The notes below the pieces were generated by a model. The model saw only the letters and a list, made by a program, of their open reading frames with translations. It did no database searches and had not been told where the DNA came from. DNA of 64,000 bases from PFJX01 sp040757575 (GTDB lineage: Bacteria; Pseudomonadota; Gammaproteobacteria; Burkholderiales; Thiobacillaceae). The DNA lies in the NCBI GenBank assembly GCA_040757575.1, contig JBFLXA010000012.1, forward strand, positions 27,773-91,772, read 5' to 3'. The position numbers and the translations under genes were made by a program. Below, in pieces: positions 35,201-43,800 of this stretch. Numbering within the stretch: the stretch's first letter is position 1; each line of letters begins with the position of its first letter.

Positions 35201-35411
35201 CGGCGGTGAAGATCTCCTGGGGCGGGGCGCCTTCCTGGACGAAGGCCCACAGCCAGCGGGCGGGAATCCAGACCATCCAGGCCAGGACCCCCAGGGTCAG
35301 GCCGTAGGCCGTGCGGGCACGGTCTCCCAGCAGCCCCAGCAGGAAAGCCCCGCCCAGTCCCAGGGCCAGGAGGAGGATGGGATGCAGGAACAGGCTGTCC
35401 ACGGCCGTCAT
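32256..35411 (-). CDS. Fused double antiporter subunit (MrpD/NuoLM + NuoLM-like)
   Basis: The 1051-residue protein contains two complete MrpD/NuoM-type antiporter modules in tandem. Module 1 (about 1-450) has FFELAVISTAGLVLLSRDE and ELKPFPANGW. Module 2 (about 540-900) has AAWELLTLGSYFLI, HIWLPGAHAEAETDVSPLV and LLAYSSIGQMGY. Both keep the Glu and Lys of the ion pathway. A soluble-looking C-terminal stretch (about 930-1010) ends in another helix. Archaeal Mbx/Mbs have two separate subunits (H and H') at this place in the operon; here they look fused. Confidence 0.9.
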   Translation of the reverse strand: MTAVDSLFLHPILLLALGLGGAFLLGLLGDRARTAYGLTLGVLAWMVWIPARWLWAFVQEGAPPQEIFTAGTPPPFAINLRFGLEEAALALLVNLTGLFTALHLKDALLGQGRRAMAVLLVAVMALGGILLTRDLFNLFVFFELAVISTAGLVLLSRDERALGAGFKYLLVSQFISVLLLVGIIFAYHATGTLNIDGMAAANLGLTQGGSLAFFFIFLALVAELKPFPANGWALDIYESAHPGFSALFSAATGAAALYAVDKLLLVGGSAWLPLATGIGITTFVAANILALPQKNDRRLLGYSSIAQTGLVLAVLGQRDILGEATPFIAFGILVSHAVAKAGLFWLSGLVAGRQLTDWAALAKRPLLLFAFACFIALLAGLPPFPGFYAKWELAQVLAREGRLALLALVLLGALIEAGYLFRWFGYALKREAPATSPTCPAHKALPVLAALAAAWALAWLWGDLSAGLFGRSNLLLALPLLFALGFLLLDWLPAWVKNTLAIGGLVGFFLLTWDDYDPLRLIFALIFTLGGAITLLASYHAHGRRIGFYPATLLMFAGLVMLVQAQDAFHFFAAWELLTLGSYFLILRGKESEPHALSYMVFSLGGAFLILAGFALAAAGAGVPNLYLVDLVDLVEPIAPWVFLLLALGFMTKTAAIGLHIWLPGAHAEAETDVSPLVSGILLKAGLFGLFVLLMTLGPQTLYGVDLTHALLWVGALTALLGNLLAIFQEDAKRLLAYSSIGQMGYALFGLALMNHLGWLMALLFVINHFIYKSMLFLAVGGVAKRTGTREMYRMGGLIKLMPLSFIAVLIGIIAMSGVPPLSGFGGRWIFYNAIMDHDSRLPMVILFMAGPIAFLYLFRLIHTIFLGQLKDELRRVKEAPFWIVVPQMLFVVMLLVFAVVPGLALRQVDAYISTFFPTGALQWEGGLITSQYGYWNPVAIMIIVGVIFATLFAWLLFVNRRAQMVKQFNIVFSAERPYRPETTHFAWNFYAPYRKAMGFLTQPFVTRFWGTVTDLLHTAGDLGRRLYDGNGQHYAFHFLAFVVIVFFVGF

Positions 35412-35773
35412 CCCTTCAGCTCCGTGAACTGGCGGATGTCCAGGCTGCGTTTCCGGTCATGGAGCCGCAGGGCGTAGGCCAGCATGAGGGCCGTCACCCC
35501 CACGCCGATGACGATGGCGGTGAGCACCAGGGCCTGGGGCAGGGGGTCGATGATGCGGGCCACGGCCTGGGCGGCCGGCACCGTGGCATCCAGGATGGGG
35601 GCGGTGCGTCCGCCCATGTAGCCGATGGCGACGATGACGGTGTTCACCCCCGTGCCCGCCAGGGTGAAGGCCACGATCATGCGCAGCAGGTTACGGTGGG
35701 TGAGGGCGCCGTAGAAGCCGATGAGGATCAGCAGGAAGCCGGTGGCCAGGGCCATCTGGGCGATGTCGGGCAT
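35408..35773 (-). CDS. MrpC/MnhC/NuoK-like subunit
   Basis: This 121-residue protein has three transmembrane helices and matches MrpC/NuoK: GFYGALTHRNLLRMIVAFTLAG and QALVLTAIVIGVGVTALMLA. NuoK-type subunits carry part of the ion path. It overlaps the double antiporter gene by 4 bases and touches the MrpB-like gene upstream. Confidence 0.9.
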   Translation of the reverse strand: MPDIAQMALATGFLLILIGFYGALTHRNLLRMIVAFTLAGTGVNTVIVAIGYMGGRTAPILDATVPAAQAVARIIDPLPQALVLTAIVIGVGVTALMLAYALRLHDRKRSLDIRQFTELKG

Positions 35774-36492
35774 CAGGGCGCCTCCCCGTCATGGGCTCGG
35801 GACTTCTCCTCCGCCAGACCCGCCAGCAGGGAAGACAGTTCCGCCCCCACCTTCAGGCCGATGAGGGAATAGATGAGGGGGATGGCCCCGGCGGAGAACA
35901 GGGCCCCCAAGGTGCCGGTGGGCAGGATGCGGTTGTCCAGGAAGCCCCCGGCCAGCACCAGGCCCAGCAGGCCGATGAGCACGTAGAACGTGCCGGACAG
36001 GGCTTCGATGGCGCCGATGAGCCGATGGCTGAAGGTCTTGAAGGGATCGGCCAGCAGCATCAGCAAGGCCCCGGAAGCGATGATGGCGCCGCCCTGGAAG
36101 CCGCCGCCCGGTGTCAGGTGGCCGTTGACGAAGACATAGACCCCCAACAGCAGGATCAGGGGGGCCAGGTAGCGGCTGCCGGTGGCCAGCAGTTCCCCCA
36201 CGGGGGGCCGGGGGGCGCCGGATTTCTCCGCCTGCCCCCCCAGGGCCAGCACCAGGCCCACCACGGCGGCGGCCAGGAACAGCACCGTCACTTCCCCCAG
36301 GGTATCCAGGCCCCGGTAGGTGACGATGATGGCGGTGACGATGTTGGCGGCCCCCAGGTCCGGGGCGGTGCGCTCGGCGTAGTAGCGGGCGGTCTGGTTC
36401 AGCTCCGGGTCCGGGCTGTAGCCCGCCAGCAGGGCAGAGAACAGGCCTCCCAGGGCGAGCACCAGGGCCAGGGCGATGAAGCGCTTAACCAT
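35773..36492 (-). CDS. MrpB/MnhB subunit with an MbhE-like N-terminus
   Basis: In these 239 residues, positions about 45-90 (IVTAIIVTYRGLDTLGEVTV) resemble MbhE or the end of MrpA, and about 110-220 are an MnhB domain (LLLGVYVFVNGHLTPGGGFQGGAI). So the E and F functions of an Mbh-type operon are joined in one chain. It overlaps the gene upstream by 8 bases. Confidence 0.87.
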   Translation of the reverse strand: MVKRFIALALVLALGGLFSALLAGYSPDPELNQTARYYAERTAPDLGAANIVTAIIVTYRGLDTLGEVTVLFLAAAVVGLVLALGGQAEKSGAPRPPVGELLATGSRYLAPLILLLGVYVFVNGHLTPGGGFQGGAIIASGALLMLLADPFKTFSHRLIGAIEALSGTFYVLIGLLGLVLAGGFLDNRILPTGTLGALFSAGAIPLIYSLIGLKVGAELSSLLAGLAEEKSRAHDGEAP

Positions 36493-36808
36493 GTTCCGTC
36501 TCCCGCTCGCGCCGGCTGCGGATGCGGGCCAGCACGAAGAAGAACAGGAAGGTGGTGAGGCCGCTGCCGATGGCCGCCTCGGTCATGGCCACGTCCGGCG
36601 CCGCCAGGATGAGATACAGGATGGACGCCATCAGGCCCACCAGGCCGGCGGCCAGGATGGCGCCGGGCAGGGCCCGGATTTCCGCCGCCTCGTCGTCATC
36701 GCTTGCCTTGCCCGGCGTCCGGGCCACGGCCAGCAGGGCGGCGCCGAGCATGGCCAGGCAGAGCAGGGCGGCCAGGGCGGTGGTCAGGATATCCATGGAG
36801 GCGTCCAT
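36485..36808 (-). CDS. MbhD-like subunit (DUF4040)
   Basis: This 107-residue protein has three transmembrane helices with LYLILAAPDVAMTEAAIGSGLTT, the DUF4040/MbhD signature, which corresponds to part of the C-terminal extension of MrpA. There is no separate full-length MrpA in the operon, as in Mbh/Mbx-type complexes. Genes are packed with overlapping ends. Confidence 0.88.
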   Translation of the reverse strand: MDASMDILTTALAALLCLAMLGAALLAVARTPGKASDDDEAAEIRALPGAILAAGLVGLMASILYLILAAPDVAMTEAAIGSGLTTFLFFFVLARIRSRRERETEHG

Positions 36809-37155
36809 CAGACTTCTCCCCGGTCTTCCGACAACCGGTCCACCCGGGTCAGGGCGGTCTTGTGGCTGCCCGCCCGGTGGGCTGCCCGGGCCAGCACCTG
36901 GGAGGAGATGGGGTTGGTGAACAGGATGAACAGGCCGATGAGCAGGAGTTTCAGGGCCCAGTCCGGATGCAGGCAGGCCACCCCGGCCAGGCTCAGCAGG
37001 GTGCCCAGGGTGGTGGCCTTGGTGCCCGCCTGGATGCGGGTGAACAGGTCCGGCATGCGCACCAGGCCCAGGCCCCCCAGCAGCAGGAAGGCCGCCCCGC
37101 CCACCAGCAGCAGGCCGCCCAGCAGGTTCAGGGGGGTGTCCGCCAGGGGTATCAC
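36808..37155 (-). CDS. MrpG/MnhG subunit
   Basis: A 115-residue protein with three helices; GLGLVRMPDLFTRIQAGTKATTLGT is the MrpG/PhaG signature. It overlaps mrpF by ATGA. It is part of the E-F-G trio that starts Mrp, Mbh and Mbx operons of the archaeal type. Confidence 0.92.
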   Translation of the reverse strand: MIPLADTPLNLLGGLLLVGGAAFLLLGGLGLVRMPDLFTRIQAGTKATTLGTLLSLAGVACLHPDWALKLLLIGLFILFTNPISSQVLARAAHRAGSHKTALTRVDRLSEDRGEV

Positions 37156-37412
37156 AGGCCCCGCTCCAGGTAACGGGCGACGACGATTACCCCCAGGAAG
37201 GACAGCAGGGCGTACACCAGGGCCACGTCCAGGTAGATGCCCCGGCCGGCCGCCAGGGCCACCAGCACGATGGCCGTGATGCCGACGATGGTGAGCACGT
37301 CGAAGGCCACCACCCGGTCGGCGGTGTCCGGGCCCCGCAGGAAGCGGACCAGGGCCAGCACCAGGGCCAGGCCGGTGAGCAGGGCGGCCAGCAGCACCAG
37401 GGTTTCAGCCAT
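37152..37412 (-). CDS. MrpF/MnhF subunit
   Basis: An 86-residue protein with three transmembrane helices and RFLRGPDTADRVVAFDVLTI, the MrpF/PhaF signature. It starts 8 bases before the mrpE-like stop and ends overlapping mrpG. Confidence 0.92.
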   Translation of the reverse strand: MAETLVLLAALLTGLALVLALVRFLRGPDTADRVVAFDVLTIVGITAIVLVALAAGRGIYLDVALVYALLSFLGVIVVARYLERGL

Positions 37413-37905
37413 ACATCACCTCCAGATAGCGCTCGAAACCGGCGACGATTTCGGCGGTGGCGGCTTCGATATCCTCGGCTTCCACCGTCACCCAGTGGAC
37501 GTAGAGCCACTCCCCGTCCAGTTCCACGCTGAGGGTGCCGGGGGTGAGGGTGATGGAATTGGCCAGCAGCAAGCGGCCCATGGGACTCTTCAGCCGGGTG
37601 CGTACCTTGACGATGCCCGGGTTGATGGGCAGGGCGGGGGACAGGACGATGCGGGCCAGGCGCAGGTTGGACTGCACCAGGGCCTTGAGAAAGTAGAGCC
37701 CATAGGCCGGTGCCGTCAACAGGGCGGGGACGTTGAAGCGGAACTGGGCCGCCACCGACAGGCCCTGGCGGAACAGCAGGGTGATGACCCCGGCCGCCAC
37801 GCCGCCCACCAGCCACACATCGGCGGCCAGGGAGCCGTTCAGCAGCAGCCAGAAACCCAGCAGGGTGGCGAACATCAGGGTCATGGATCTGGCCTGGGCA
37901 ATCAT
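37405..37905 (-). CDS. MrpE/MnhE subunit, first gene of the operon
   Basis: This 166-residue protein has two N-terminal helices and the MrpE core: RTRLKSPMGRLLLANSITLTPGTLSVEL, then WVTVEAED. ATG 37905 is the furthest start; ATG 37884 is an alternative. It opens the minus-strand operon that runs to 24790, and the promoter should lie in 37906-38227, which contains an inverted repeat. Confidence 0.9.
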   Translation of the reverse strand: MIAQARSMTLMFATLLGFWLLLNGSLAADVWLVGGVAAGVITLLFRQGLSVAAQFRFNVPALLTAPAYGLYFLKALVQSNLRLARIVLSPALPINPGIVKVRTRLKSPMGRLLLANSITLTPGTLSVELDGEWLYVHWVTVEAEDIEAATAEIVAGFERYLEVMYG

Positions 37906-38227
37906 GGACGTGCCTTCGGGCTGGCGCAGGGAGCCGAATTCGGGAACGAGGCCGGCAGGGTTTTCACAGGGGACTCTCTTCGTACATGGGCATCTTTTAG
38001 CACGAACCGCACCAGCTCGTGCTGGCAGGGGTTACATCCTCCTGATACAAGAAAATTTACCTAGACCCGGGGGATTCTCGGGCGATACACGGGGGGACGC
38101 GCCACTGCTTGGCAACGTCCGAGGATGGCGGACAAGCATGACGACATGATGACCCGGGTTCCGCTGCACCAGTCTGGACCGGCATGCCCCGAAATCATAC
38201 GTCACGGCCGGGGCATGGGGGCAGGGC
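37906..38227. other. Promoter region of the Mbx-like operon
   Basis: A 322-base gap between the mrpE-like gene and the C_GCAxxG_C_C gene, both on the minus strand. No coding sequence is recognisable. It contains the inverted repeat at 37999-38023. I looked for sigma-54 boxes and TGT-N10-ACA sites on both strands and saw no convincing pair, so NifA control of this operon is not supported by the sequence. Confidence 0.6.
37999..38023. promoter_or_regulatory. Inverted repeat upstream of the Mbx-like operon
   Basis: AGCACGA - 11 bases - TCGTGCT, perfect 7-base arms, about 95-120 bases before the mrpE-like start. The spacing fits a dimeric regulator operator; the regulator is unknown. Confidence 0.45.
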
Positions 38228-38710
38228 TTACATCATTTCCACCACCCAGCGGGTGACCGTGGCCGTGGCCAGTGCGCATTGCTGCCCCCGGGCATCGCTG
38301 AAGGCTTGGTATTCCTGCGGGTTCCACATGTCCCAGGTGCGGCCGGTGAAGGCCTGCTGCAATTCCTCGCAGGTGATGCCGCCGAATTCGGACCGGAAGC
38401 GGTCCACCAGATCCCGGCCTTTCTGGAAGTTGCCGATGAAACGGCCCCGATCCAGCTTGTCCCGGTCCCGGCCCCGCTTGGCGGAGAGGGCCATGAGTCC
38501 GCCGGTGAGGGCCCCGCAGGCCCCCTGGCCGCAGAGCCCGCCCCCGCCTGACAGGCCGTGGCTGGCCTTGATGGTGGCATCGTCGATGATGCCCACCGTT
38601 TCCTGCACCGCCGCCAGCACGCACTGGGGGCAGCAGCCGTAGTCGAGCTCGTAGCGCAGGGCCTTTTCATAGGCCTGTTGGGCGACCTGGGTTTTGTCCG
38701 GGCTGGTCAT
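38228..38710 (-). CDS. C_GCAxxG_C_C-type redox protein
   Basis: This 160-residue protein of the C_GCAxxG_C_C family has YGCCPQCVLAAVQE near residue 25-38 and GLCGQGACGALTGG about 59-72, plus later single Cys residues (GITCEEL, GQQCAL). The arrangement implies a redox or metal-binding site. The function is unknown. It is transcribed toward the Mbx-like operon, 322 bases upstream of it. ATG 38710 is preferred over ATG 38725 because the family-like part starts soon after. Confidence 0.82.
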   Translation of the reverse strand: MTSPDKTQVAQQAYEKALRYELDYGCCPQCVLAAVQETVGIIDDATIKASHGLSGGGGLCGQGACGALTGGLMALSAKRGRDRDKLDRGRFIGNFQKGRDLVDRFRSEFGGITCEELQQAFTGRTWDMWNPQEYQAFSDARGQQCALATATVTRWVVEMM

Positions 38711-38815
38711 GGGGTGTCCGTGCATTAGAAAACTCTAATGTTTATAGCACGGCTTGCGTGTTGAGCCGTATCCGTAGGAGACAACTCCGCTAGATCTTTC
38801 TGCGTAATGGTCACC

Positions 38816-39229
38816 TCACTGCGTACCGACAGTTTGATGAGGCTTGGCCCCCTGAGCTTCCAGCAGGTATTTGCGCCCATCCTGGGTGGTGCAGCTGCCG
38901 TGGACCTCGGGCAGGTGGCTGACCCACTCGCAGGTCATGCGGGCGCCGTCCGGGGTCACCAGTTCGGCGTGTCCCCGGCGGATATGTCGCCGGTGGATGC
39001 GGGGCACATTGCGGTACACGCCGCGGCAGATATCGGTGTAACAACGGGTGCTGGTCCACTTGCCCTCGTAACGCAGGCCATCCAGGTCCACTTGCATGGA
39101 GTTGGCGGCAAGCCAGGTCAGGTAAAGGGTGCCGACGCCGGGTGTGGTGGCATCAGGCCCGGTTAGGCCAATCGGGGTGGTGCAGGCACCGATCAGGGGC
39201 AGAAGGGAGAGAAGCAGCCAGTTCTTCAT
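38816..39229 (-). CDS. Putative lipoprotein
   Basis: A 137-residue protein with a lipoprotein signal ending in LIGAC (Cys16 lipidation). The mature part has four further Cys (RCYTDIC and two later), a RNVPRIHRRHIRRGH patch and a C-terminal KPHQTVGTQ. No known family is recognised. It lies 40 bases after the efflux outer-membrane gene in the same direction, so a periplasmic accessory role in the metal-efflux operon is possible. Confidence 0.7.
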   Translation of the reverse strand: MKNWLLLSLLPLIGACTTPIGLTGPDATTPGVGTLYLTWLAANSMQVDLDGLRYEGKWTSTRCYTDICRGVYRNVPRIHRRHIRRGHAELVTPDGARMTCEWVSHLPEVHGSCTTQDGRKYLLEAQGAKPHQTVGTQ

Positions 39230-39269
39230 GGGATTTTCCTAGTGGTTGTTCAAGATGGATGCCAGGGCT

Positions 39270-40538
39270 TCAGTGATGGTCACTGTCAGCGCCCAAAGGC
39301 CAGAGTTGATGGGCATCCAGCAGGAGGCGGGCGATGGCCTCGTTGGCGGCCAGACGGGCCTGGCCGGCGGCCAGTTGGGCCTCCAGGGCGGTGCGCTGGG
39401 CCAACAGGGTTTCAGACAGGCCCAGTTCACCCAGTTCATGGGCGCGGCGGGATAGAGCGGCGTGGCTGGTCACGGCCTGGGCGGCCTCGTCCAGACGTTG
39501 CCAGCTTGCCACGCCGGCGGCGACCCGCTGCCAGTTGGCGGCGGATTCGGCGGCCAGGCGGCGGCGGGTTGCCGCCTCCATCTCCGCCAAGGCTTCGGCC
39601 TGGGCCAGTTGCACTCGGGCCTGGGAGCGTCGTGCCTGACCCGGAAGGGGGATGGATACGCTCACGCCGATGATCTTGTCGTTGCCGCCCTGCTCACTGG
39701 CCATGTGCAGGCCCAGGATGGGATCGGGCAGGCGGTTGGCCTCGGCGCGGCGGGTCTGCAGGCGGGCCTTTTCCAAGGCACGTTGCGCCGCCATCAGTTC
39801 ATGGTTGTGTTCCAGGGTGCGGCTCAGCCAGAGGGCCTCGTCGCCCTCGGGGATGGTGGGGGCAGCCACCTGGTCATCCGGCGGGGGCAGCTCCGGGAAG
39901 CGGGCCCTGAGTTCCGCCAGGGCGGTCTGTTCACGGGCCTCGGCCGCCACTGCCTGGGATTGGGCCTGGGCCTGGGCGGCCTCCGCCTGGAGCACGTCCA
40001 GGCGGGCGGCATCGCCCCGTTTCATCCGCGTCTGGACGATGCGCAGCTGTTCCTTCAGCACATCTGCCTGCCTGCGCCACAGGTCGGCTTCGCCTCCGGC
40101 CTGCTTGGCGGCATACCAGAGCCCCAGCAGTTGCCGGGCGATTTCGTGGCGGGCGTCGCCAATGCGTTCTTCCGCCGCCAGCACGCTTTGGGCGCCAATG
40201 CGATCATCCAGGGCAGCCTTGCCCGGCAGGCGCAGGCCCCGCTCGATACCCAGGCCCCACTCCGTGTAGTCCGCGCCGCCGCTGACGCTACGGCGCTGGG
40301 TGGACAGGCTCAGGCCGAACTCATGTTCCCCGGCCTTGAGCAGATTGTGTTCCGCCTGGGCGCCCCGCACCTCGGCCTGGGCCGCCCGCACCAGGGGCTG
40401 GGTGGACAGGGCCTGCTCCACCGCCGCCAGGGGGGGCAGGTCCGCGGGGGGTATCATGCCCGCGGCCAGAACCCCGGTGGTCCAGAGGGCGCAGGCCGTG
40501 GCCACGCCCAGACAGCAACTTGCCAACTGCTTGTTCAT
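39270..40538 (-). CDS. czcC: CzcC/TolC-family outer membrane efflux protein
   Basis: A 422-residue outer-membrane channel subunit of a heavy-metal RND pump. A signal peptide spans about residues 1-25, and long Ala/Gln/Glu-rich alpha-helical repeats of the OEP fold follow, with RMKRGDAARLDVLQAEA and RAHELGELGLSETLLAQ at equivalent positions in the two halves. The ATG overlaps the stop of the DUF3240 gene. Confidence 0.88.
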   Translation of the reverse strand: MNKQLASCCLGVATACALWTTGVLAAGMIPPADLPPLAAVEQALSTQPLVRAAQAEVRGAQAEHNLLKAGEHEFGLSLSTQRRSVSGGADYTEWGLGIERGLRLPGKAALDDRIGAQSVLAAEERIGDARHEIARQLLGLWYAAKQAGGEADLWRRQADVLKEQLRIVQTRMKRGDAARLDVLQAEAAQAQAQSQAVAAEAREQTALAELRARFPELPPPDDQVAAPTIPEGDEALWLSRTLEHNHELMAAQRALEKARLQTRRAEANRLPDPILGLHMASEQGGNDKIIGVSVSIPLPGQARRSQARVQLAQAEALAEMEAATRRRLAAESAANWQRVAAGVASWQRLDEAAQAVTSHAALSRRAHELGELGLSETLLAQRTALEAQLAAGQARLAANEAIARLLLDAHQLWPLGADSDHH

Positions 40539-40855
40539 GCCAATCTCCCGAAGTCGATGACCGGTTCCAGCCACCAGGCCACATCCCGCTTGGGGAACCG
40601 GTTTTTCAGATGGGCCAGCAGGGCCTGGGCGTTGTCCGCCTCCAGGACGATCTGGACCAACATGCGTTGTGTGCGCCCCCGCACCAGTTCCTGGACGCTG
40701 AGCGCTTCGTGATGGCGGCTGTAGCCTTCCGCTTTGAAGAGGGTGAAGCCGGAGGCCCACTCGGGACGCTCCAGGAATTGCTCCACCAGTTCCTCTTCCA
40801 GGTACAGGGGTGCCGCCAGGGAAAGCTTCACCAGGGTCGTGGTGTTTTGAGTCAT
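40535..40855 (-). CDS. DUF3240-family small protein of metal-efflux operons
   Basis: A 106-residue soluble protein resembling the DUF3240 family often found between czcA- and czcC-like genes. It has PLYLEEELVEQFLERPEWASG and a C-terminal WLEPVIDFGRLA with a ferredoxin-like (PII-like) fold expected. It starts right after the czcA stop and overlaps czcC by 4 bases. Its role may be sensing or regulation; this is not proven. Confidence 0.82.
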   Translation of the reverse strand: MTQNTTTLVKLSLAAPLYLEEELVEQFLERPEWASGFTLFKAEGYSRHHEALSVQELVRGRTQRMLVQIVLEADNAQALLAHLKNRFPKRDVAWWLEPVIDFGRLA

Positions 40856-40856
40856 C

Positions 40857-43800
40857 TCATTGCCCTTTCAGAATGAAGCGTCGATACAGCACGGGTAGCA
40901 TCAGCAGGGTCAGGGCGGTGGAGCTGAACAGGCCACCCACCACGACGATGGCCAGGGGCTTCTGGATCTCCGAGCCGGGACCCGTGGCCAGCAGCAGAGG
41001 GATGAGGCCGAAGGCGGTGATGCTGGCGGTCATGAGCACGGGCCGCAGGCGGCGCAGGGCGCCTTCCCGCACCACCTGGTCCGGCGCCATGCCCTGGGCG
41101 GCCAGCTGGTTGAAGTAGGTCACCAGCACCACGCCGTTGAGCACGGCGATGCCCAGCAGGGCGATGAAGCCCACCGAGGCGGGCACCGACAGGTATTCGC
41201 CGGTGACGAACAGGGCGGCGATGCCGCCCACCATGGCGAAGGGCACCATGCCGATGACCAGGCCGGCCTGCTTCATGGATTTGAAGGTGGCGAACAGCAA
41301 GGCGAAGATGAGGGCCAGGGCCACGGGCACTACCACCGCCAGGCGGGCGGCGGCCCGTTGCTGGTTCTCGAACTGGCCGCCGTAAGCCACGCTGTAGCCC
41401 TCGGGTAGCTTGATGTCGGCGACGATGCGCGCCTTGGCCTCGTCGACGAAGCTCACCAGGTCCCGCCCCGCCACGTTGCTCTGCACGGTGACGTAGCGGG
41501 CGGCGTTCTCCCGCTTCACCGCCACCGGCCCATCCACCCGCACCAGCCCGGCCACCTCCTTCAGGGGGATGGCCAGACCGGAGGGCGTTGGAATGCGCAG
41601 GGCCTCGAACAGGGCCGGGGACAGGCGCACATCCTCGCCCGCCCGTACCACCAGGGGCGTGCGTTTCGCACCCTCTTGGACGATGCCCAGGGCCTGGCCT
41701 TCCAGCTGCGCCTTGAGGAAGCCGGCCACGTCGTCCACCCCGAGTCCGTAGCGGCCCAGGGCGAGTCGGTCCACCTCCACGCGGAAGTACTGCACCCCCT
41801 CGTTCTTCTGGCTGAACACGTCCTGGGCGCCGGGTACCTCCTTGAGCAGGGTCTCCACCTGGTCGGCCAGGCGGTTGAGCTGGCCAATGTCTGGGCCGAA
41901 CACCTTCACCGCCAGGTCGCCCCGGCTGCCGGTCAGCATCTCGGAAACCCGCATGTCGATGGGCTGGGTGAAGGCATAGTTGATGCCAGGGAAGTCCGCC
42001 ATCACCGTGCGGATTTCTCCCATAAGCCATTCCTTGTCCTGTTCACGCCACTGGGACATGGGCTTCAGCACCAGAAAGCTGTCGGTCTCGTTCAGGCCCA
42101 TGGGGTCCAGGCCCAGCTCGTCGGAACCGGCCCGGGCCACCACGCCTGTGATCTCCGGGATGCGTTGCATGATCGCGCGCTGCACCATCTGGTCCTGGGC
42201 CAGGCTCTCCTCCAGGCTGATGGAGGGCAGTTTCTCCAACTGCAGCAGCAGGTCGCCTTCATCCAAGGCGGGCATGAAGGACTTGCCTACCATGGGGTAC
42301 AGCGCCGCCGCCAGAACCAGCAGGACTGCCGCCACGGTCATCACCAGCTTGTCCCGCGCCAGGACGAAATCCAGCAACGGGGTGTAGAGGCGGGTGGACA
42401 GGCGCACCAGCCAGGGATCGCCATGGCTGCCTTCCTTCAACAGCCAGGAGGACAGTACCGGCACCACGGTGAGTGCCAGGATCAGGGCCGCGCCCAGGGC
42501 GAAGATGATGGTCAGGGCCACGGGAATGAACAGCTTGCCCTCCAGACCCTCCAGGGTGAGCAGGGGCAGGAACACGATCATGATGATCAGCACGCCGGCG
42601 GAGGTGGGGGTGGCCACTTCGCGCACGGCGCGGAACACCCGGTGCAGCTTGGACTGGCCGCCCTGGTCATGGGCGAGATGGGAGACCACGTTCTCCACCA
42701 CCACCACAGCGCCGTCCACCAGCATGCCGATGGCGATGGCCAGGCCCCCCAGGCTCATGAGGTTGGCCGACAGGCCGAAGCGTTGCATGAGCAGGAAGGT
42801 GGCCAGGGCGGCCAGGGGCAGGGTGATGGCCACGGTGAGGGCGGCGCGGACATCACCCAGGAACAGGAAGAGCAGCACCAGCACCAGGACGATGGCTTCC
42901 AGCAGGGCCTTGGATACGGTGTCCACGGCCCGCTCCACCAGGGCGGAACGGTCATAGAAGGTCTTGATGGATACGCCCTGGGGCAGGGTGGGGGCGATTT
43001 CCGCCAGCTTCCGCTTCACTCCCTGGATCACCAGTTGGGCATTGGCGCCTTTCAGGCCCAGCACCAGGCCTTCCACCGCCTCGCCCTTGCCGTCCTTGGT
43101 GACGCCGCCGTAGCGGGTGAGGCTGCCTTCTCGCACCTGGGCCACGTCTGAAACGCGCACGGGAATGCCATCCACGTTCTTGACGACGATGCCGGCTAGG
43201 TCGTCCAGGGTCTTCACGGCCCCCTCGATCCGGACCAGCCAGACCTCCTCGCCTTCCGTCAGGCGGCCGGCGCCGTCGTTGCGGTTGTTGGCCTGGATCG
43301 CTTCGCTCAGCTCCGCGAGGGTTACGCCCCGGGCGCTCATGGCGGCATTGTCCGGCGCCACCTCGAAGGTCTTCACCAGGCCGCCCAGGGCATTCACGTC
43401 CGCCACGCCGGGCAGGGTGCGCAACTGGGGCCGGATCACCCAGTCCAGCAGGGCGCGCCGCTCCGCCAGGCTGAGGTGCTCACCCTCCACGGTGAACATG
43501 AAGATCTCCGACAGGGGGGTGGTGATGGGGGACAGGCCGCCGGTCACGCCTTCGGGCAGGTCGCCCATGGCGTTGTTCAGGCGTTCCGCCACCTGCTGGC
43601 GGGCCCAGTAGATGTCGGTGCCATCCTCGAAATCGATGGTGATGTCGGTGAGACCGTACTTGGAGACAGAGCGCAGGATGCGCTGCTTGGGGATGCCCAG
43701 CATCTCGGTCTCAATGGGCGCGGCGATGCGCTTCTCCACTTCCTCCGGGGTCATGCCCGGGGCCTTGAGAATCAGCTTGACCTGGGTCGTGGACACGTCC

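Noticed and set aside
37906..38227. Sigma-54/NifA promoter for the Mbx-like operon
   Set aside because: I looked for -24/-12 boxes and TGT-N10-ACA on both strands and found no convincing pair.
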